Shown here piece after piece: positions 45,721-55,290 of a stretch of 64,000 nucleotides of DNA. Within the stretch, counting starts at the first letter, position 1, and the number at the start of each line of letters is the position of its first letter. The stretch is from assembly GCA_030765525.1 (NCBI GenBank), contig JAVCCK010000034.1:248001-312000 (forward strand), given 5' to 3'. The DNA comes from Candidatus Lernaella stagnicola (GTDB lineage: Bacteria; Lernaellota; Lernaellaia; Lernaellales; Lernaellaceae). The translations under genes and the position numbers were made by a program. A model generated the notes under the pieces. That model did not search any database. It had not been told where the DNA came from and worked only from the letters and a program-made list of their open reading frames with translations.

Positions 45721-47076
45721 GTGATTCAAAACGAGCGAATTCGCGTCCTCCAACACGGCAAACGGGAACGGGGCGATTACGTCCTGTATTGGATGCAGGT
45801 TTCGCAACGGGTGGTCGACAACCACGCGCTGGAACACGCCGTCGATCTGGCTAACCAACGCGACCTGCCGGTGCTCGTTTTTTTTGGGCTCACCGGCGTC
45901 TACCCCCAGGCCAACCTGCGCCACTACCGTTTCATGATCGAAGGACTCATCGAGACCGCTGCCGCGCTCGAACGCCGCGGCATCAAGTTCGTTGTTCAGC
46001 AAACCTCCCCGCCGATGGGAGCCCGACGGCTGGCCCGCCGCGCGGCGATCGTTGTCACCGATTGCGGGTACACGCGCGTGCAAAGGGACTGGCGCCGCGA
46101 TCTGGCCGCCCGCGTGGAGGCGCCGTTCATCCAGGTGGAAAGCGACGTCGTCGTGCCCGTGACGACCGCGAGCGGCAAGGACGAATTCGGCGCGTATACG
46201 CTGCGGCCAAAGATCTACCGCCTACTGGACGACTTCCTCGTGCCGGTGCGAAAGCGCCGCGTAAAGAAGCAGTCTCTCGGATTGTCGGTTGACGGGCGGG
46301 TCTTGCCCTTGGACGTCGATGCGATCCTGCGACGCCTGCGAACCGATAGATCGGTGGCGCCCGTCGTGAACGTGACCGGTGGAACCGCCGCGGCCAAGCG
46401 GCGTTTGCAGGCTTTTCTGCGGCGCGATTTGGATCGCTATGCCGACGAGCGCAACGATCCCAACGCGAACGCCACCTCGGGGCTGAGCGCCTATCTGCAC
46501 TTCGGGAACATCTCGCCACTGACGATTGCGCTGGCGACACGGAAGGTGGAAGGGAAGGGCAAGGCGGCGTTTCTCGAGGAACTGATCGTGCGCCGCGAGT
46601 TGGCGATGAACTTTTGCTTCTTCAACGAGCGTTACGATTCCTTCGACGGCTTGCCGCCGTGGGCGCTCAAAACCCTTGGCGAACACGCTGCCGATCCACG
46701 GGAATACGAGTACGAATGGGACGAATGGGAAAACGCCGCCACGCACGACCCGTATTGGAATGCGGCCCAAAACGAAATGCGCTTCACCGGCCGCATGCAC
46801 GGCTACATGCGCATGTATTGGGGAAAGAAAATCCTTGAGTGGACCCGCAATCCGAGGCGGGCGTATGAAATCGCCGTGGCGCTCAACGACCGCTACGAAC
46901 TCGATGGTCGCGACCCCAACGGATACGCGGGCATTGCGTGGTGCCTCGGCAAGCACGACCGTGCGTGGGGCGAGCGGCCCGTGTTCGGCAAAATCCGCTA
47001 CATGAACGACAAAGGACTACGCCGTAAATTCGACGCCGACGCTTATGTGCGGCGTGTCGCGGCGCTCGCTCCTTAA
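45721..47076 (+). CDS. phr: Class II deoxyribodipyrimidine photolyase
   Basis: 451 residues from GTG 45721, AAGGGA 7 nt upstream. N-terminal VLYWMQVSQRVVDNHALEHA is the class II version of the photolyase start, and the C-terminal FAD domain holds the class II hallmark run: THDPYWNAAQ, GRMHGYMRMYWGKKILEWT, LNDRYELDGRDPNGYAG, ERPVFGKIRYMN. The enzyme uses blue light and FADH- to split cyclobutane pyrimidine dimers. Convergent with the thiolase gene, stops overlapping by 4 nt. Presence implies exposure to light. Confidence 0.95.
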   Translation: MIQNERIRVLQHGKRERGDYVLYWMQVSQRVVDNHALEHAVDLANQRDLPVLVFFGLTGVYPQANLRHYRFMIEGLIETAAALERRGIKFVVQQTSPPMGARRLARRAAIVVTDCGYTRVQRDWRRDLAARVEAPFIQVESDVVVPVTTASGKDEFGAYTLRPKIYRLLDDFLVPVRKRRVKKQSLGLSVDGRVLPLDVDAILRRLRTDRSVAPVVNVTGGTAAAKRRLQAFLRRDLDRYADERNDPNANATSGLSAYLHFGNISPLTIALATRKVEGKGKAAFLEELIVRRELAMNFCFFNERYDSFDGLPPWALKTLGEHAADPREYEYEWDEWENAATHDPYWNAAQNEMRFTGRMHGYMRMYWGKKILEWTRNPRRAYEIAVALNDRYELDGRDPNGYAGIAWCLGKHDRAWGERPVFGKIRYMNDKGLRRKFDADAYVRRVAALAP

Positions 47077-48368
47077 GCGCGTTCCCAAATCATCGCACTG
47101 CCGCAACCGCCGCCGCCGCACGCGGCCACGAGCCCGAAACGCCCATCTTCGCGTTGCAGGCGATTGGCGCAGGTGGTCGCCAAGCGCGCGCCCGTCGCGC
47201 CGAAAGGGTGCCCCAGCGACAACGAACCGCCGAACGGATTCACGCGGTCCATATCGATCTTGGCGATGGCCGAGGATCGGCCGAATTTCTCCTTGGCGAA
47301 CTCCTTGCTTTCCAGCAGGCGCATCACCGCGAGCATTTGCGCGGCGAACGCTTCGTGAATCTCGATGATATCCAGGTCGCTGAATTGCAGGCCCGCGCGC
47401 TCCAATGCCAGCGGCGTGGCGTATGCGGGCCCGAGCAGCAACTCTTCCAAGGGATCGGTCCCGGCGTAGGCGTACGACCGCAAGTAGGCTTTGGGTTCCA
47501 GACCTAACTCCCGCGCCTTGTCTTCACTCATCAACAAGACGACTGCGGCGCCGTCGGTCAGGAACGAGGCGTTCGCCGCAGTCACGGTGCCGTCTTTCGA
47601 AAACACGGGACGAAGGGATGCGACCTTTTCCAATGAAGTATCGGGCCGAGGGCCGTTATCGCGTGAAATCGTTTTGTCATTCAGCGTCACCGGAGCGATT
47701 TCGGATTCCAGTATTCCCGATTCCTGCGCCGCGGCAGATAGCTTGTGCGAGCGCACCGCGAATTCATCCTGCTCCGCCCGACTGATACCCAGCCGCTTGG
47801 CGAGGCGGTCTGCGTTTTGGCCCATCGAAAGGCCCGTCGAAAATTCATTGATGGCGAAAGCTTCGGGCGCCAGATCCTTCGGCCGCACGTCGGCGAACAG
47901 GCGCAGGTAATCCATGAAACCCTTTGCCTTGCGCATGGCCATGAACTTTTGCCGCATCTTGCGCTGGTAGTGCAGGGGCGGGTCCGAGAGCGTGTCCACG
48001 CCCCCGGCCAAGGCGACGTCGGCATAGCCGCGGTAAATGATATCCGCGGCGCCGGTGATGGCTTGGTTGGCCGACACGCAAGCTGCGGAAACCGTATGGG
48101 CGTTGATCGTGTGCGGTAGTTCGGCGGCGAAGCCCACTTCACGGGCGATGTTATGCGTTTTGACTTCGTGTACCGTCGTCCCGAAAATCAGGTACTCCAC
48201 TTCGCTGCTCGGCAGCCCCGTTTTTTCCATCAACGCCCGCACCGCGAATTCGCCGAGCTGATAACCCATCAAATTCTTATAGCCGGTAGCGCTGCGCTGA
48301 AAAGGTACGCGGACGCCGTCAATGAGCACGACGCGCGCCGGGACATTCGTAGAGCCTTTTGTTGCCAT
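47073..48368 (-). CDS. fadI: Acetyl-CoA acyltransferase (3-ketoacyl-CoA thiolase)
   Basis: 431 residues from ATG 48368; upstream residues to 48446 are not conserved. Thiolase signatures: nucleophile Cys97 in VSAACVSANQAI, NPFGGSLSLGHPFGATGAR with the catalytic His, and CGGGGCGSA with the second Cys. Length and the RVPFQRS...GYQLGEFAVRAL start match the trifunctional-enzyme beta subunit type (FadI/HADHB), which cleaves long-chain 3-ketoacyl-CoA in beta-oxidation. No fadJ-like partner lies within the window, so the alpha subunit must be elsewhere. Confidence 0.92.
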   Translation of the reverse strand: MATKGSTNVPARVVLIDGVRVPFQRSATGYKNLMGYQLGEFAVRALMEKTGLPSSEVEYLIFGTTVHEVKTHNIAREVGFAAELPHTINAHTVSAACVSANQAITGAADIIYRGYADVALAGGVDTLSDPPLHYQRKMRQKFMAMRKAKGFMDYLRLFADVRPKDLAPEAFAINEFSTGLSMGQNADRLAKRLGISRAEQDEFAVRSHKLSAAAQESGILESEIAPVTLNDKTISRDNGPRPDTSLEKVASLRPVFSKDGTVTAANASFLTDGAAVVLLMSEDKARELGLEPKAYLRSYAYAGTDPLEELLLGPAYATPLALERAGLQFSDLDIIEIHEAFAAQMLAVMRLLESKEFAKEKFGRSSAIAKIDMDRVNPFGGSLSLGHPFGATGARLATTCANRLQREDGRFGLVAACGGGGCGSAMIWERA

Positions 48369-48449
48369 CTCCGACCCCCGGATAAGTTTACATGTATGAA
48401 GGTTGCCTCTCACGGTACCAACAGCGAACACGTGAAGCAAACGCACGGT

Positions 48450-48479
48450 TTGACTTCTCCTTTTTAGAGAACGTATTCT
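48450..48479 (+). promoter_or_regulatory. Sigma-70 promoter for the TPR protein gene
   Basis: TTGACT at 48450-48455, 18-nt spacer, TATTCT at 48474-48479. Transcription would start near 48486, about 45 nt before ATG 48531, which has GAGGT upstream. Confidence 0.55.
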
Positions 48480-48530
48480 GAAATCACTGAAACCCTCTGC
48501 ATTCGTCGTGCATGAAAGACGAGGTCCACC

Positions 48531-50372
48531 ATGCCTAAGTGGGAAGAAACCCTTGCCGAAGCCCGCCGACAGTTAGAAAAACGCAATGCAAAGGCGGCGC
48601 TGATGCTCTTTGAACGAGCTCACGAGGAAGTCGTGGCCGAACACGGCGAAGATCACTGTTGCGAAGCCGAGGTGATCGCCGAAATCGCCAACGCGCACAT
48701 CTGGTACCGTGACGACCGCGAGAGCGCTGCCGCGGCGTTGCACGAGGCCGCCCGCATCATCGGGAGACTTCCGGACGACATAAGCATCGTGCCTGACCTG
48801 GCCGACATCGGTTTGAACTTATTTATCGTCGGCGAGGTGAAGCGCGCCCATGAACTCGCGCTTCGTGCCCACAAGATATTCATGGACACGACCACTCGTC
48901 GTCTCGACGTGCGCAAGTCGCACGTCAGATCGGCCGCGACCGAGCTTTTGCTCAGCCTCAACATGATGGGGCTATCGCAGGAAATCGGGCTGGTAGTCGG
49001 CAAGTTCGTGGCGCCGCTGCTCAAGCGCAACAAGTTGGCGCATTTTGCGCTCGATGAAATTCAACTACTCGGGCTTTCGTGCGAGCGCGCCTTGCAGGCC
49101 GGCCTTGCGGGCCAGTTCTATCGCTACGCGACCGACATGCTGGCTCACGAGAAGCACCCCGAGCAGTTTAATTTTGGCGAGGTGCTGGCGCAGGTGGCGC
49201 AGCAACTCGAAAACTTCGGCAAGCCCGACAACGCGCTGGTCCTTTTTCATTATGCCGAGGTCGTTCAGCGGCAGGTGTTCGGACACGATCACCCGCACTG
49301 TTTGTGGGCGATCACGCGCCTGATTCAGAAATACATCCAACACGGTGAACTGCAGAAGGCCGAGTTGATGATCGTCAACGAATCCGAGCGCCAAATCTAT
49401 CATCTGCCCGACCATCCGGATAAGGCCGCGTTCTACAACTTCCTCGGGTATTACAGCAGCATTCTCGGCGACTTCGACACCGCCCAACTGCTGCTCTCTC
49501 AGGGCGTGCGCATGCTGGAACGGATGCACGGTTGGGACAGCCCGAAGATGGCCCCAGCGTTGCTCGATCTCGGCCGCGTGTATTACCAGCAAAGCCGCTA
49601 CTACGCGGCGATTCGCAACTTGGAGCGCTCGCTCGAACTGCAACTCGACAACCGCCGCTTCGATCCCGACATGCTGCTCGACACCTTCGAGTGGCTCGCC
49701 ACCGTCCTTTGGTGGGAGGAAAGCGCGCTCAACGTGGCCATCGGCCGCATGACCGTCTTTGAACGGCGCGAATACATTAAGCCCGACAAACTCGAGCGGC
49801 GCATTCACGCCGGCATCCGCCGTCTGGAAACGAAATACCGCCGCGCCGTCGTGCTGCTTCAGAAAAAGGAAGGTCGCGACGGTGGCCACCGCATCAAACT
49901 TATGACCGCGATGGCCGATTTTTACATCCATTTCCAGCGCCTCGACAAAGCCGAAGTCGTGCTGGATGAACTCCGTAAACTGGTTGAGAAAATGCCCGGC
50001 GATCAACTCGCGCGTGTCATCGTCAATAGCCGGTGCGGAATCATCTACCGCGCCAAACGGGCGGTGAAAAAAGCCGAAAAGTGTTTGAAGGCCGCCATCG
50101 CGGAAGCCGAAAAGCTCGACGCCGAGCAGGCGATGTACTACCGCGCCGATAGCTATCGCGAATTGGGACGCGTGCAACTGGTCCGCCGCGACCATGCCGG
50201 CGCGCTGCCGTTCTTCGAAGAAGCCGCCGCGCTCTTCAGCAATCTGACAATGGATGGCGCGGCCGAAGCGACGCTGGAAGAAATGCTGCAAATCCACGAC
50301 GCCCTGGACGATCGCAAAGGAGCCCGACGCACCAAACGCCGCCTGAATGCCCTGCGCCGTCGAGAAGACTAG
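48531..50372 (+). CDS. Cytoplasmic TPR protein
   Basis: 613 residues, no signal peptide or membrane helix. All-helical with many TPR-like pairs; the clearest are RRQLEKRNAKAALMLFERAH at the start, FYNFLGYYSSILGDFDTAQL, ARVYYQ-type segments with LDLGRVYYQQSRYYAAIRNL, and YRELGRVQLVRRDHAGALPF near the end. The spacing near 42 residues in parts recalls Kinesin-light-chain-type TPRs. No enzymatic domain. It precedes the GIDE-like/LemA pair by about 100 nt on the same strand. Confidence 0.8.
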   Translation: MPKWEETLAEARRQLEKRNAKAALMLFERAHEEVVAEHGEDHCCEAEVIAEIANAHIWYRDDRESAAAALHEAARIIGRLPDDISIVPDLADIGLNLFIVGEVKRAHELALRAHKIFMDTTTRRLDVRKSHVRSAATELLLSLNMMGLSQEIGLVVGKFVAPLLKRNKLAHFALDEIQLLGLSCERALQAGLAGQFYRYATDMLAHEKHPEQFNFGEVLAQVAQQLENFGKPDNALVLFHYAEVVQRQVFGHDHPHCLWAITRLIQKYIQHGELQKAELMIVNESERQIYHLPDHPDKAAFYNFLGYYSSILGDFDTAQLLLSQGVRMLERMHGWDSPKMAPALLDLGRVYYQQSRYYAAIRNLERSLELQLDNRRFDPDMLLDTFEWLATVLWWEESALNVAIGRMTVFERREYIKPDKLERRIHAGIRRLETKYRRAVVLLQKKEGRDGGHRIKLMTAMADFYIHFQRLDKAEVVLDELRKLVEKMPGDQLARVIVNSRCGIIYRAKRAVKKAEKCLKAAIAEAEKLDAEQAMYYRADSYRELGRVQLVRRDHAGALPFFEEAAALFSNLTMDGAAEATLEEMLQIHDALDDRKGARRTKRRLNALRRRED

Positions 50373-50471
50373 GCGCCGCGCGCCCGGGAACCGCGGCCAA
50401 ACAAAGATTGTCCGATGGAGTAGAGCGAACTCACGCCGCGCCGTGGTGCCCCATTAATCCGAAGAGTCGAT

Positions 50472-52358
50472 ATGAACGAGCAAGCCGTCCTGTTTCGTAA
50501 AGCGCCGCTCTCTGAAGACGACCTGGTCGCTCGCGCCAAGCGATTGCACGAACGCTTCGGTCTCGCCCTGTACCAAACTCGTCTGGCGTTGAGCGGGCAG
50601 GGGCTGGGCATGTTGCGGCCCGGCGACGCCGCGCAGGTCGAAGCGTTGGCCGCCGACATGCGCGACCTGGGCTATCAAACCGCGCTGGTGCCCAACGAAC
50701 GGCCGCGGCGGCAAGCCGACCTTGTTCGACGGTTTACGGCATACGAAGACCGCATCGATTTCGAAGGCCACTTCGAGACACGCTCGCTGCGGAAAGGGGC
50801 GCGGCTCATCGTTGTGCTGGCGGCGACCGAGCCGGCGTTGATCAGCAAGCTCATGCTTCGTTCCGTGTATACGGGCGGCCGCAAGCCCAGGATCGCCGAA
50901 GTGGAAAAGCGCGACGCCATTTTCCGCGCCGGGCCGACGCTTGATATTTACGAACTCGACGCCGACTCGGGCCTGCCGATATTGCGCATCATGCCGGGAC
51001 GATTCGATGCCTCCTCGCTCGGCGAAGCCGCTACCGCCAGCGCGGTCGAAAATTTCCGACGCGTGTTGCGGCTGCTCGACGACTTTGCCGGCGAGTTGAT
51101 TGTGGAAACCGATTTCGGTTTGTTCCAACTTCCACATTGCATTTTCGACACAGCGGGCGGACCCGAAGCCCGTGAAAACAACCTAGCCAACGCCCTGGCG
51201 TACGGCGCCTACGTTTGCGCGCTGCAGCAGCAGGATCCATCCTCCGCCAAAGTGAGCCGAAGTGTATTCGGGGCTGACGACAGCGAGGGAAAAACCAGGG
51301 AAGCCGTTGCTCAAGCCGCGGAATTAGCCGGAGTCGTCGACAGCTTTCTGCCTCCGCCGCCGCCGATCGCGCCGCTGGCATGGTGGCGGACGTTTCAGGT
51401 TTGGCACGTGTTCGCGGTGGGTTTCTACTCTCTTTGGTTTCTCGGTTTTCCATTGTTGACTCGCGTAGCGCGTTCTGGTGTCGCCGACACCCTTTTTCAT
51501 TGGGGTTGGCAGCGCGGTCTGTTTTTCGTTGCTTCGACAGCGATACTGATCCACCTCAGTTTTTTCTTTCTGCGGCGCAAACGTTTGATGGACAACACGC
51601 CGACCTCCAAAGCGCGATCAATGGCCATGGGATTTGTGGAAATGAAAGGCACGGCGTGGCGGCGGTTCAATTTGATCTCGCCGATCAGCCAGACGCCCTG
51701 CGTGTTCTACCGCGTGCGCCGCTACGAAAAACGCAGCGGCCGTCACGGCGAAGACTACTGGGTGCCGGTTTCCGTAAAGGAAAGCGGTTCGGTGCCCTTC
51801 GAGCTGCGCGACGAAACCGGCGCGGTCACGATCGACCCGCGTGGCGCGAAGGTCAAAGCTTCCCACAAGCGAAGCTCGATGGGCGAAATGGACGTCTTTC
51901 TCGGGTCGGGAGCCAGCATGGAAAGTGACGTCAAGCACGTGGAGGAAATCATCCCCGAGGGAACGTCCGTTTACGTGCTCGGTTTCGCCGAGCCGGGGGA
52001 AACCGAAAAACCCGATTTGCGTCGCCGCGTGCTGGAGAAACTTCGCTTCTTGAAGCAGAATAAAAACAAGTTGATGGAATTTGACGCCAACCGCGACGAC
52101 CGCATCGACGAGCACGAATGGGATCAAGCGCGCGCCGCCGTGCATGACGAGGTTTATCGCGATACCGTCGAAGCCTCGCTGGCGGAGGGAGGCGCCGGAC
52201 CGCAAGCGGTGATTCGCAAGCCGCCGGCCGGCCTGCCTTTCGTGATCGCCGAAAAAAGCGAAGAAACCATGACCACGATCTATGGATTCTCAGCCGTCGG
52301 GTTCCTGGCGCTGGCGATCGGTTCGCTCGCCACGGGCTTGGTCTTACTGCTAGGATAG
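50472..52358 (+). CDS. GIDE-like membrane protein with EF-hand
   Basis: 628 residues. The N-terminal 300 residues are soluble: an alpha/beta region of about 65 residues (LVARAKRLHERFGLALYQTR) and a larger domain. Two helices follow (about 318-338, 353-374), then a BAM/GIDE domain (about 385-530) recognised by TSKARSMAMGFVEMKGTA and SPISQTPCVFYRVRRYEKRS, as in the MUL1/GIDE family. Residues 538-549 form a calcium-type EF-hand loop (Asp538, Asn540, Asp542, Asp546, Glu549). A final helix lies at about 606-627. There is no RING domain, so it is not a ubiquitin ligase. Bacterial GIDE proteins are known neighbours of LemA, which is the next gene, 15 nt away. Confidence 0.8.
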   Translation: MNEQAVLFRKAPLSEDDLVARAKRLHERFGLALYQTRLALSGQGLGMLRPGDAAQVEALAADMRDLGYQTALVPNERPRRQADLVRRFTAYEDRIDFEGHFETRSLRKGARLIVVLAATEPALISKLMLRSVYTGGRKPRIAEVEKRDAIFRAGPTLDIYELDADSGLPILRIMPGRFDASSLGEAATASAVENFRRVLRLLDDFAGELIVETDFGLFQLPHCIFDTAGGPEARENNLANALAYGAYVCALQQQDPSSAKVSRSVFGADDSEGKTREAVAQAAELAGVVDSFLPPPPPIAPLAWWRTFQVWHVFAVGFYSLWFLGFPLLTRVARSGVADTLFHWGWQRGLFFVASTAILIHLSFFFLRRKRLMDNTPTSKARSMAMGFVEMKGTAWRRFNLISPISQTPCVFYRVRRYEKRSGRHGEDYWVPVSVKESGSVPFELRDETGAVTIDPRGAKVKASHKRSSMGEMDVFLGSGASMESDVKHVEEIIPEGTSVYVLGFAEPGETEKPDLRRRVLEKLRFLKQNKNKLMEFDANRDDRIDEHEWDQARAAVHDEVYRDTVEASLAEGGAGPQAVIRKPPAGLPFVIAEKSEETMTTIYGFSAVGFLALAIGSLATGLVLLLG

Positions 52359-52373
52359 AATTCGGGAGGGCAG

Positions 52374-52964
52374 ATGATTTTCCTATCCGCCGTGTTCATC
52401 GTTTTTGCCGTGATCGTCGTGCTGCTCATCTCCGCGGGAATCTACGCGGTCGTGATCTATAACGGCTTGGTGCGCCTGCGCAACAACATCGACCGGAACT
52501 GGAGCAACATCGACGTGCTGCTCAAACAACGCACCGACGAAATTCCTCGCCTGGTCGCCGTTTGCGAGGGGTACATGCGGCACGAACGCAATACGTTGGA
52601 AGCCGTTACCCAGGCGCGGGCGTCGGCGATTCGGCCCGGCGGCGGAGCCACTGCGGGCCAACAGGAAATTACGGCGCAGAACAACATCAGCCATGCGCTG
52701 AAATCGCTTTTTGCCGTAGTCGAAAATTATCCCGACCTGAAGGCCGACCAGGCGTTTCGGCAGTTGCAGAACCGCATCACGCAGCTCGAAGATCAGATCG
52801 CCGACCGGCGCGAATTCTTCAACGAATCGGTCAACCTCTACAACATCGCCATCGAGCAGTTTCCCGACGCAATCATCGCGCGCCTGGCCGGATGCCGGCC
52901 GCGGGTACTCTGGGAAATCGCCGCCGAAGACCGCGCCGTGCCTTCCGCAAGTATAAAGCAGTAG
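52374..52964 (+). CDS. lemA: LemA family protein
   Basis: 196 residues. One N-terminal helix (about 4-28) and a helical bundle with the family blocks YNGLVRLRNNIDRNWSNIDV, LLKQRTDEIPRLV, ENYPDLKADQAFRQLQNRI and EDQIADRREFFNESVNLYN. LemA proteins are membrane-anchored with the bundle outside or in the cytoplasm depending on species; function unsettled. GGGAGGG lies just before ATG. Directly downstream of the GIDE-like gene, a recurrent bacterial pairing. Confidence 0.95.
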   Translation: MIFLSAVFIVFAVIVVLLISAGIYAVVIYNGLVRLRNNIDRNWSNIDVLLKQRTDEIPRLVAVCEGYMRHERNTLEAVTQARASAIRPGGGATAGQQEITAQNNISHALKSLFAVVENYPDLKADQAFRQLQNRITQLEDQIADRREFFNESVNLYNIAIEQFPDAIIARLAGCRPRVLWEIAAEDRAVPSASIKQ

Positions 52965-53001
52965 TTTAAGTTATATGCTATAATACCATGAATAATAAGG
53001 G

Positions 53002-54921
53002 CTATTCATCTCCTGGTGAGGCATCCTTTGCAATCATTTCATTGATGCGCGCCGCGAAAGCTTGGACGTCGGTCACGCGTGAACCTTCCCCCAAGAGAGC
53101 CTGGTCGTAAAGCAATCTCGCGTAACTTTGCAGACGCGGGTCGTCGGGGTTCTTCTCGAAGAGCGCTTGAATCGCCGCCACCGACGCATGTTCGGCGTTG
53201 AGTTCCAGAATGCGCGCTGCGTCCGGCACGTCCTCCTGCCCTAAGGTCTTGAGCAGCGCCTGCATGTGAGGATTGAGCGCGCCTTCCTCCACGACGAGCA
53301 CGACCGCGCTGTCCTTCAGCCGCCCGGAGAGCCGGACATCCTTGACCTCGGGGACGGCCTGCCGGAACAAGTCGAGCAGACCTGCAAACGTCTTTCCGGT
53401 TTCCTCGCGGGCCGCTTTTTCCGCCTCGTCGCTCAGGTCGCCCTTGTCGACGGCTTTGAACGGTTTTTCCTTGTAGGCCATCAAGTGGCTGGTCACCCAT
53501 TCGTCGATCGGGTCGGTCATCAGCAGTACTTCCTGATCGCGGGCGCGGAAAAGCTCGAGGTAGGCCGAACTCTCCATCACCTCCCGGCTCGATCCGACCA
53601 GGTAAAAGATGTCGGTTTGGGCCACGGGCATCGACACGAGATATTTCGCCAGCGACGTAAACGCGCCCGGTTGGGTTTTCGTCGACTCGAAGCGCAACAG
53701 GTCGGCCAATCGTTCGCGGTTGGCGAAGTCGGTGTAGACACCCATCTTGAGCAACGAGCCCCATTCCTGGAAAAAGGCGTCGTAGGCTGTCGGGTCTTCG
53801 GTCGCCATCTCCTCAAGCGTGGATAGGATTTTGTTGACCAACGCTTTCTGGATGCGGGCGATCAACGGATTGTCCTGCATCATTTCGCGCGACACGTTCA
53901 GCGGCAGGTCCGACGCGTCCACCAAGCCGCGCACGAAACGCAGGTAGGGCGGCAGCAAAGCCTCGGCGTTGTCGGTGATGAACACGCGGCGGATGTACAA
54001 ATGCGGACCTTGCTTCGTCGGGTCCTGCGACGCGAAAAACGGCGGCCGTTTCGCCGGCAGATAGAGCAGGGCACGGAACTCCAGGTTGCCCTCGGCCACG
54101 TAATGGATTACGCGGGCCGGGTCTTCCGAATCGCGGGCCAGGTGCTTGTAGAAGTCGTGGTATTCCTCTTGTTCGATGTCGCTTTTGGCCCGCCGCCAAA
54201 TCGCCTGGCCCGAATTCAGGACCTCCTCGACGATCTCGACCTTCTCTGGAGCGTCTTCTTCGCCGTTGGTGGGTGACACGGTCTTTTCCACGTCCATCAC
54301 CACCGGATGCTCGACGAAATCCGAAAACTTCTTGACCACCGTGCGCAGGAAGTACTCGTCCAAGTACTCCAAGGCCTCTTCGCGCAGGTGCAGGGTTACG
54401 TCCGTGCCCCGCGTTTCCTTGCGGATCTGTTCGATCTTGTAGGTTCCCTGGCCGGTGGACGACCAGCGCACGCCCAACTCTGGATCGCCCGCCATGCGGC
54501 TTTCCACCACCACGTTTTCGGCCACCATGAACGACGCGTAGAATCCCACGCCGAACTGGCCGATCAGCTCGGGCCGGTTGGCGGCGTCGGCATCCTGCAG
54601 TTCGGCCAGGAACTCAGCGGTTCCCGAGCGGGCGATCGAACCGAGCTGGTCGCCGACGGTTTCCATCGACATGCCGAGGCCGTTATCCGAAATGGTTAGG
54701 GTCTTCGTTTCCCGGTTTGGAATGAGTTTGATCTTCCAGTCCGCGTTGTCTTCGAGCACGTCGGGCTTGGTCAGGCCCTCAAAGCGCACCTTATCGATCG
54801 CGTCCACCGCGTTGGAAATCAGTTCGCGCAGGAATATCTCCTGGTTGGAATACAGCGAATGGATGATGATATCCATCAACTGCTTCATTTCCGCTTTGAA
54901 TTTTCGCGTCTTCGCCGCCAT
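53002..54921 (-). CDS. htpG: Chaperone HtpG (Hsp90)
   Basis: 639 residues, full length. GHKL ATPase domain: FLRELISNAVDAIDK, ISDNGLGMS, GQFGVGFYASFMVAE and GTDVTLHL; the middle domain (LPLNVSREMMQDN) and C-terminal dimerisation domain follow. ATG 54921 starts MAAKTRKFKAEMKQLMDIII, the conserved N-terminus; the longer frame adds 10 residues. An upstream heat-shock-like promoter is possible (54986-55013). Cytoplasmic ATP-dependent folding chaperone. Confidence 0.97.
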   Translation of the reverse strand: MAAKTRKFKAEMKQLMDIIIHSLYSNQEIFLRELISNAVDAIDKVRFEGLTKPDVLEDNADWKIKLIPNRETKTLTISDNGLGMSMETVGDQLGSIARSGTAEFLAELQDADAANRPELIGQFGVGFYASFMVAENVVVESRMAGDPELGVRWSSTGQGTYKIEQIRKETRGTDVTLHLREEALEYLDEYFLRTVVKKFSDFVEHPVVMDVEKTVSPTNGEEDAPEKVEIVEEVLNSGQAIWRRAKSDIEQEEYHDFYKHLARDSEDPARVIHYVAEGNLEFRALLYLPAKRPPFFASQDPTKQGPHLYIRRVFITDNAEALLPPYLRFVRGLVDASDLPLNVSREMMQDNPLIARIQKALVNKILSTLEEMATEDPTAYDAFFQEWGSLLKMGVYTDFANRERLADLLRFESTKTQPGAFTSLAKYLVSMPVAQTDIFYLVGSSREVMESSAYLELFRARDQEVLLMTDPIDEWVTSHLMAYKEKPFKAVDKGDLSDEAEKAAREETGKTFAGLLDLFRQAVPEVKDVRLSGRLKDSAVVLVVEEGALNPHMQALLKTLGQEDVPDAARILELNAEHASVAAIQALFEKNPDDPRLQSYARLLYDQALLGEGSRVTDVQAFAARINEMIAKDASPGDE

Positions 54922-54985
54922 GTCTATCTCTCCCGTCGATTCAAGGTTCACGCATTGTTAATGTTTTGAGATTCGAGCAACGGCA

Positions 54986-55013
54986 ATTTAATACCTCGTC
55001 ACACAATTTCAAG
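54986..55013 (-). promoter_or_regulatory. Possible heat-shock (sigma-32-like) promoter of htpG
   Basis: On the minus strand CTTGAAA, 13 nt, then TATTAAAT. The -35 equals the E. coli sigma-32 consensus and the spacing fits; the -10 lacks the usual CCCC. About 65 nt upstream of the htpG ATG. Confidence 0.3.
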
Positions 55014-55051
55014 CCCGCCGCGTTTATCGATGCGTGCCGTAAGCCCTGCAA

Positions 55052-55082
55052 CCAGGCTGAGCCTGGACCGGACAAGGTCCGG
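55052..55082. repeat. Tandem hairpins
   Basis: CCAGGC-TGA-GCCTGG (55052-55066) and CCGGAC-AAG-GTCCGG (55068-55082), each with a perfect 6-bp stem and 3-nt loop, one base apart. Confidence 0.75.
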
Positions 55083-55104
55083 GGCTAGGACCGAGAGCAT
55101 CTAT

Positions 55105-55151
55105 CGACGATGTTGTTGCAGCGACCGGCGTCTTCGCCGCCTTTGCGAGCC
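55105..55151 (+). repeat. 47-bp direct repeat, copy 1
   Basis: Matches 55178-55224 at 41 of 47 positions. The last 33 bp (55119-55151) match at 32 of 33. The two starts are 73 bp apart, not a multiple of three, so the repeat does not preserve a reading frame. Confidence 0.8.
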
Positions 55152-55177
55152 CGGACAAGGGGACCGCGTGCACCCGA

Positions 55178-55224
55178 CGACAATGCCGTCACAGCGACCG
55201 GCGTCTTCGTCGCCTTTGCGAGCC
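55178..55224 (+). repeat. 47-bp direct repeat, copy 2
   Basis: Second copy of the unit at 55105. All six differences between the copies are transitions (A-G or C-T). Confidence 0.8.
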
Positions 55225-55290
55225 TCACTTGCGGCATGCACGATCACCGGCTTTGCATAAACCACAACGGCAGGAACCCTCAACTTGTGG

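Noticed and set aside
49065-50297. 410-residue open frame on the minus strand
   Set aside because: Antisense of the TPR gene, with no domain signature or upstream start signal.
50472-52358. Reading the GIDE-like protein as a ubiquitin ligase
   Set aside because: There is no RING domain or Cys/His cluster at the C-terminus; only the membrane-adjacent GIDE domain is shared.
52979-52984. Perfect TATAAT after lemA
   Set aside because: No -35 at 16-18 nt, and the next gene downstream on the plus strand is far away. It is in a short AT-rich gap between convergent genes.
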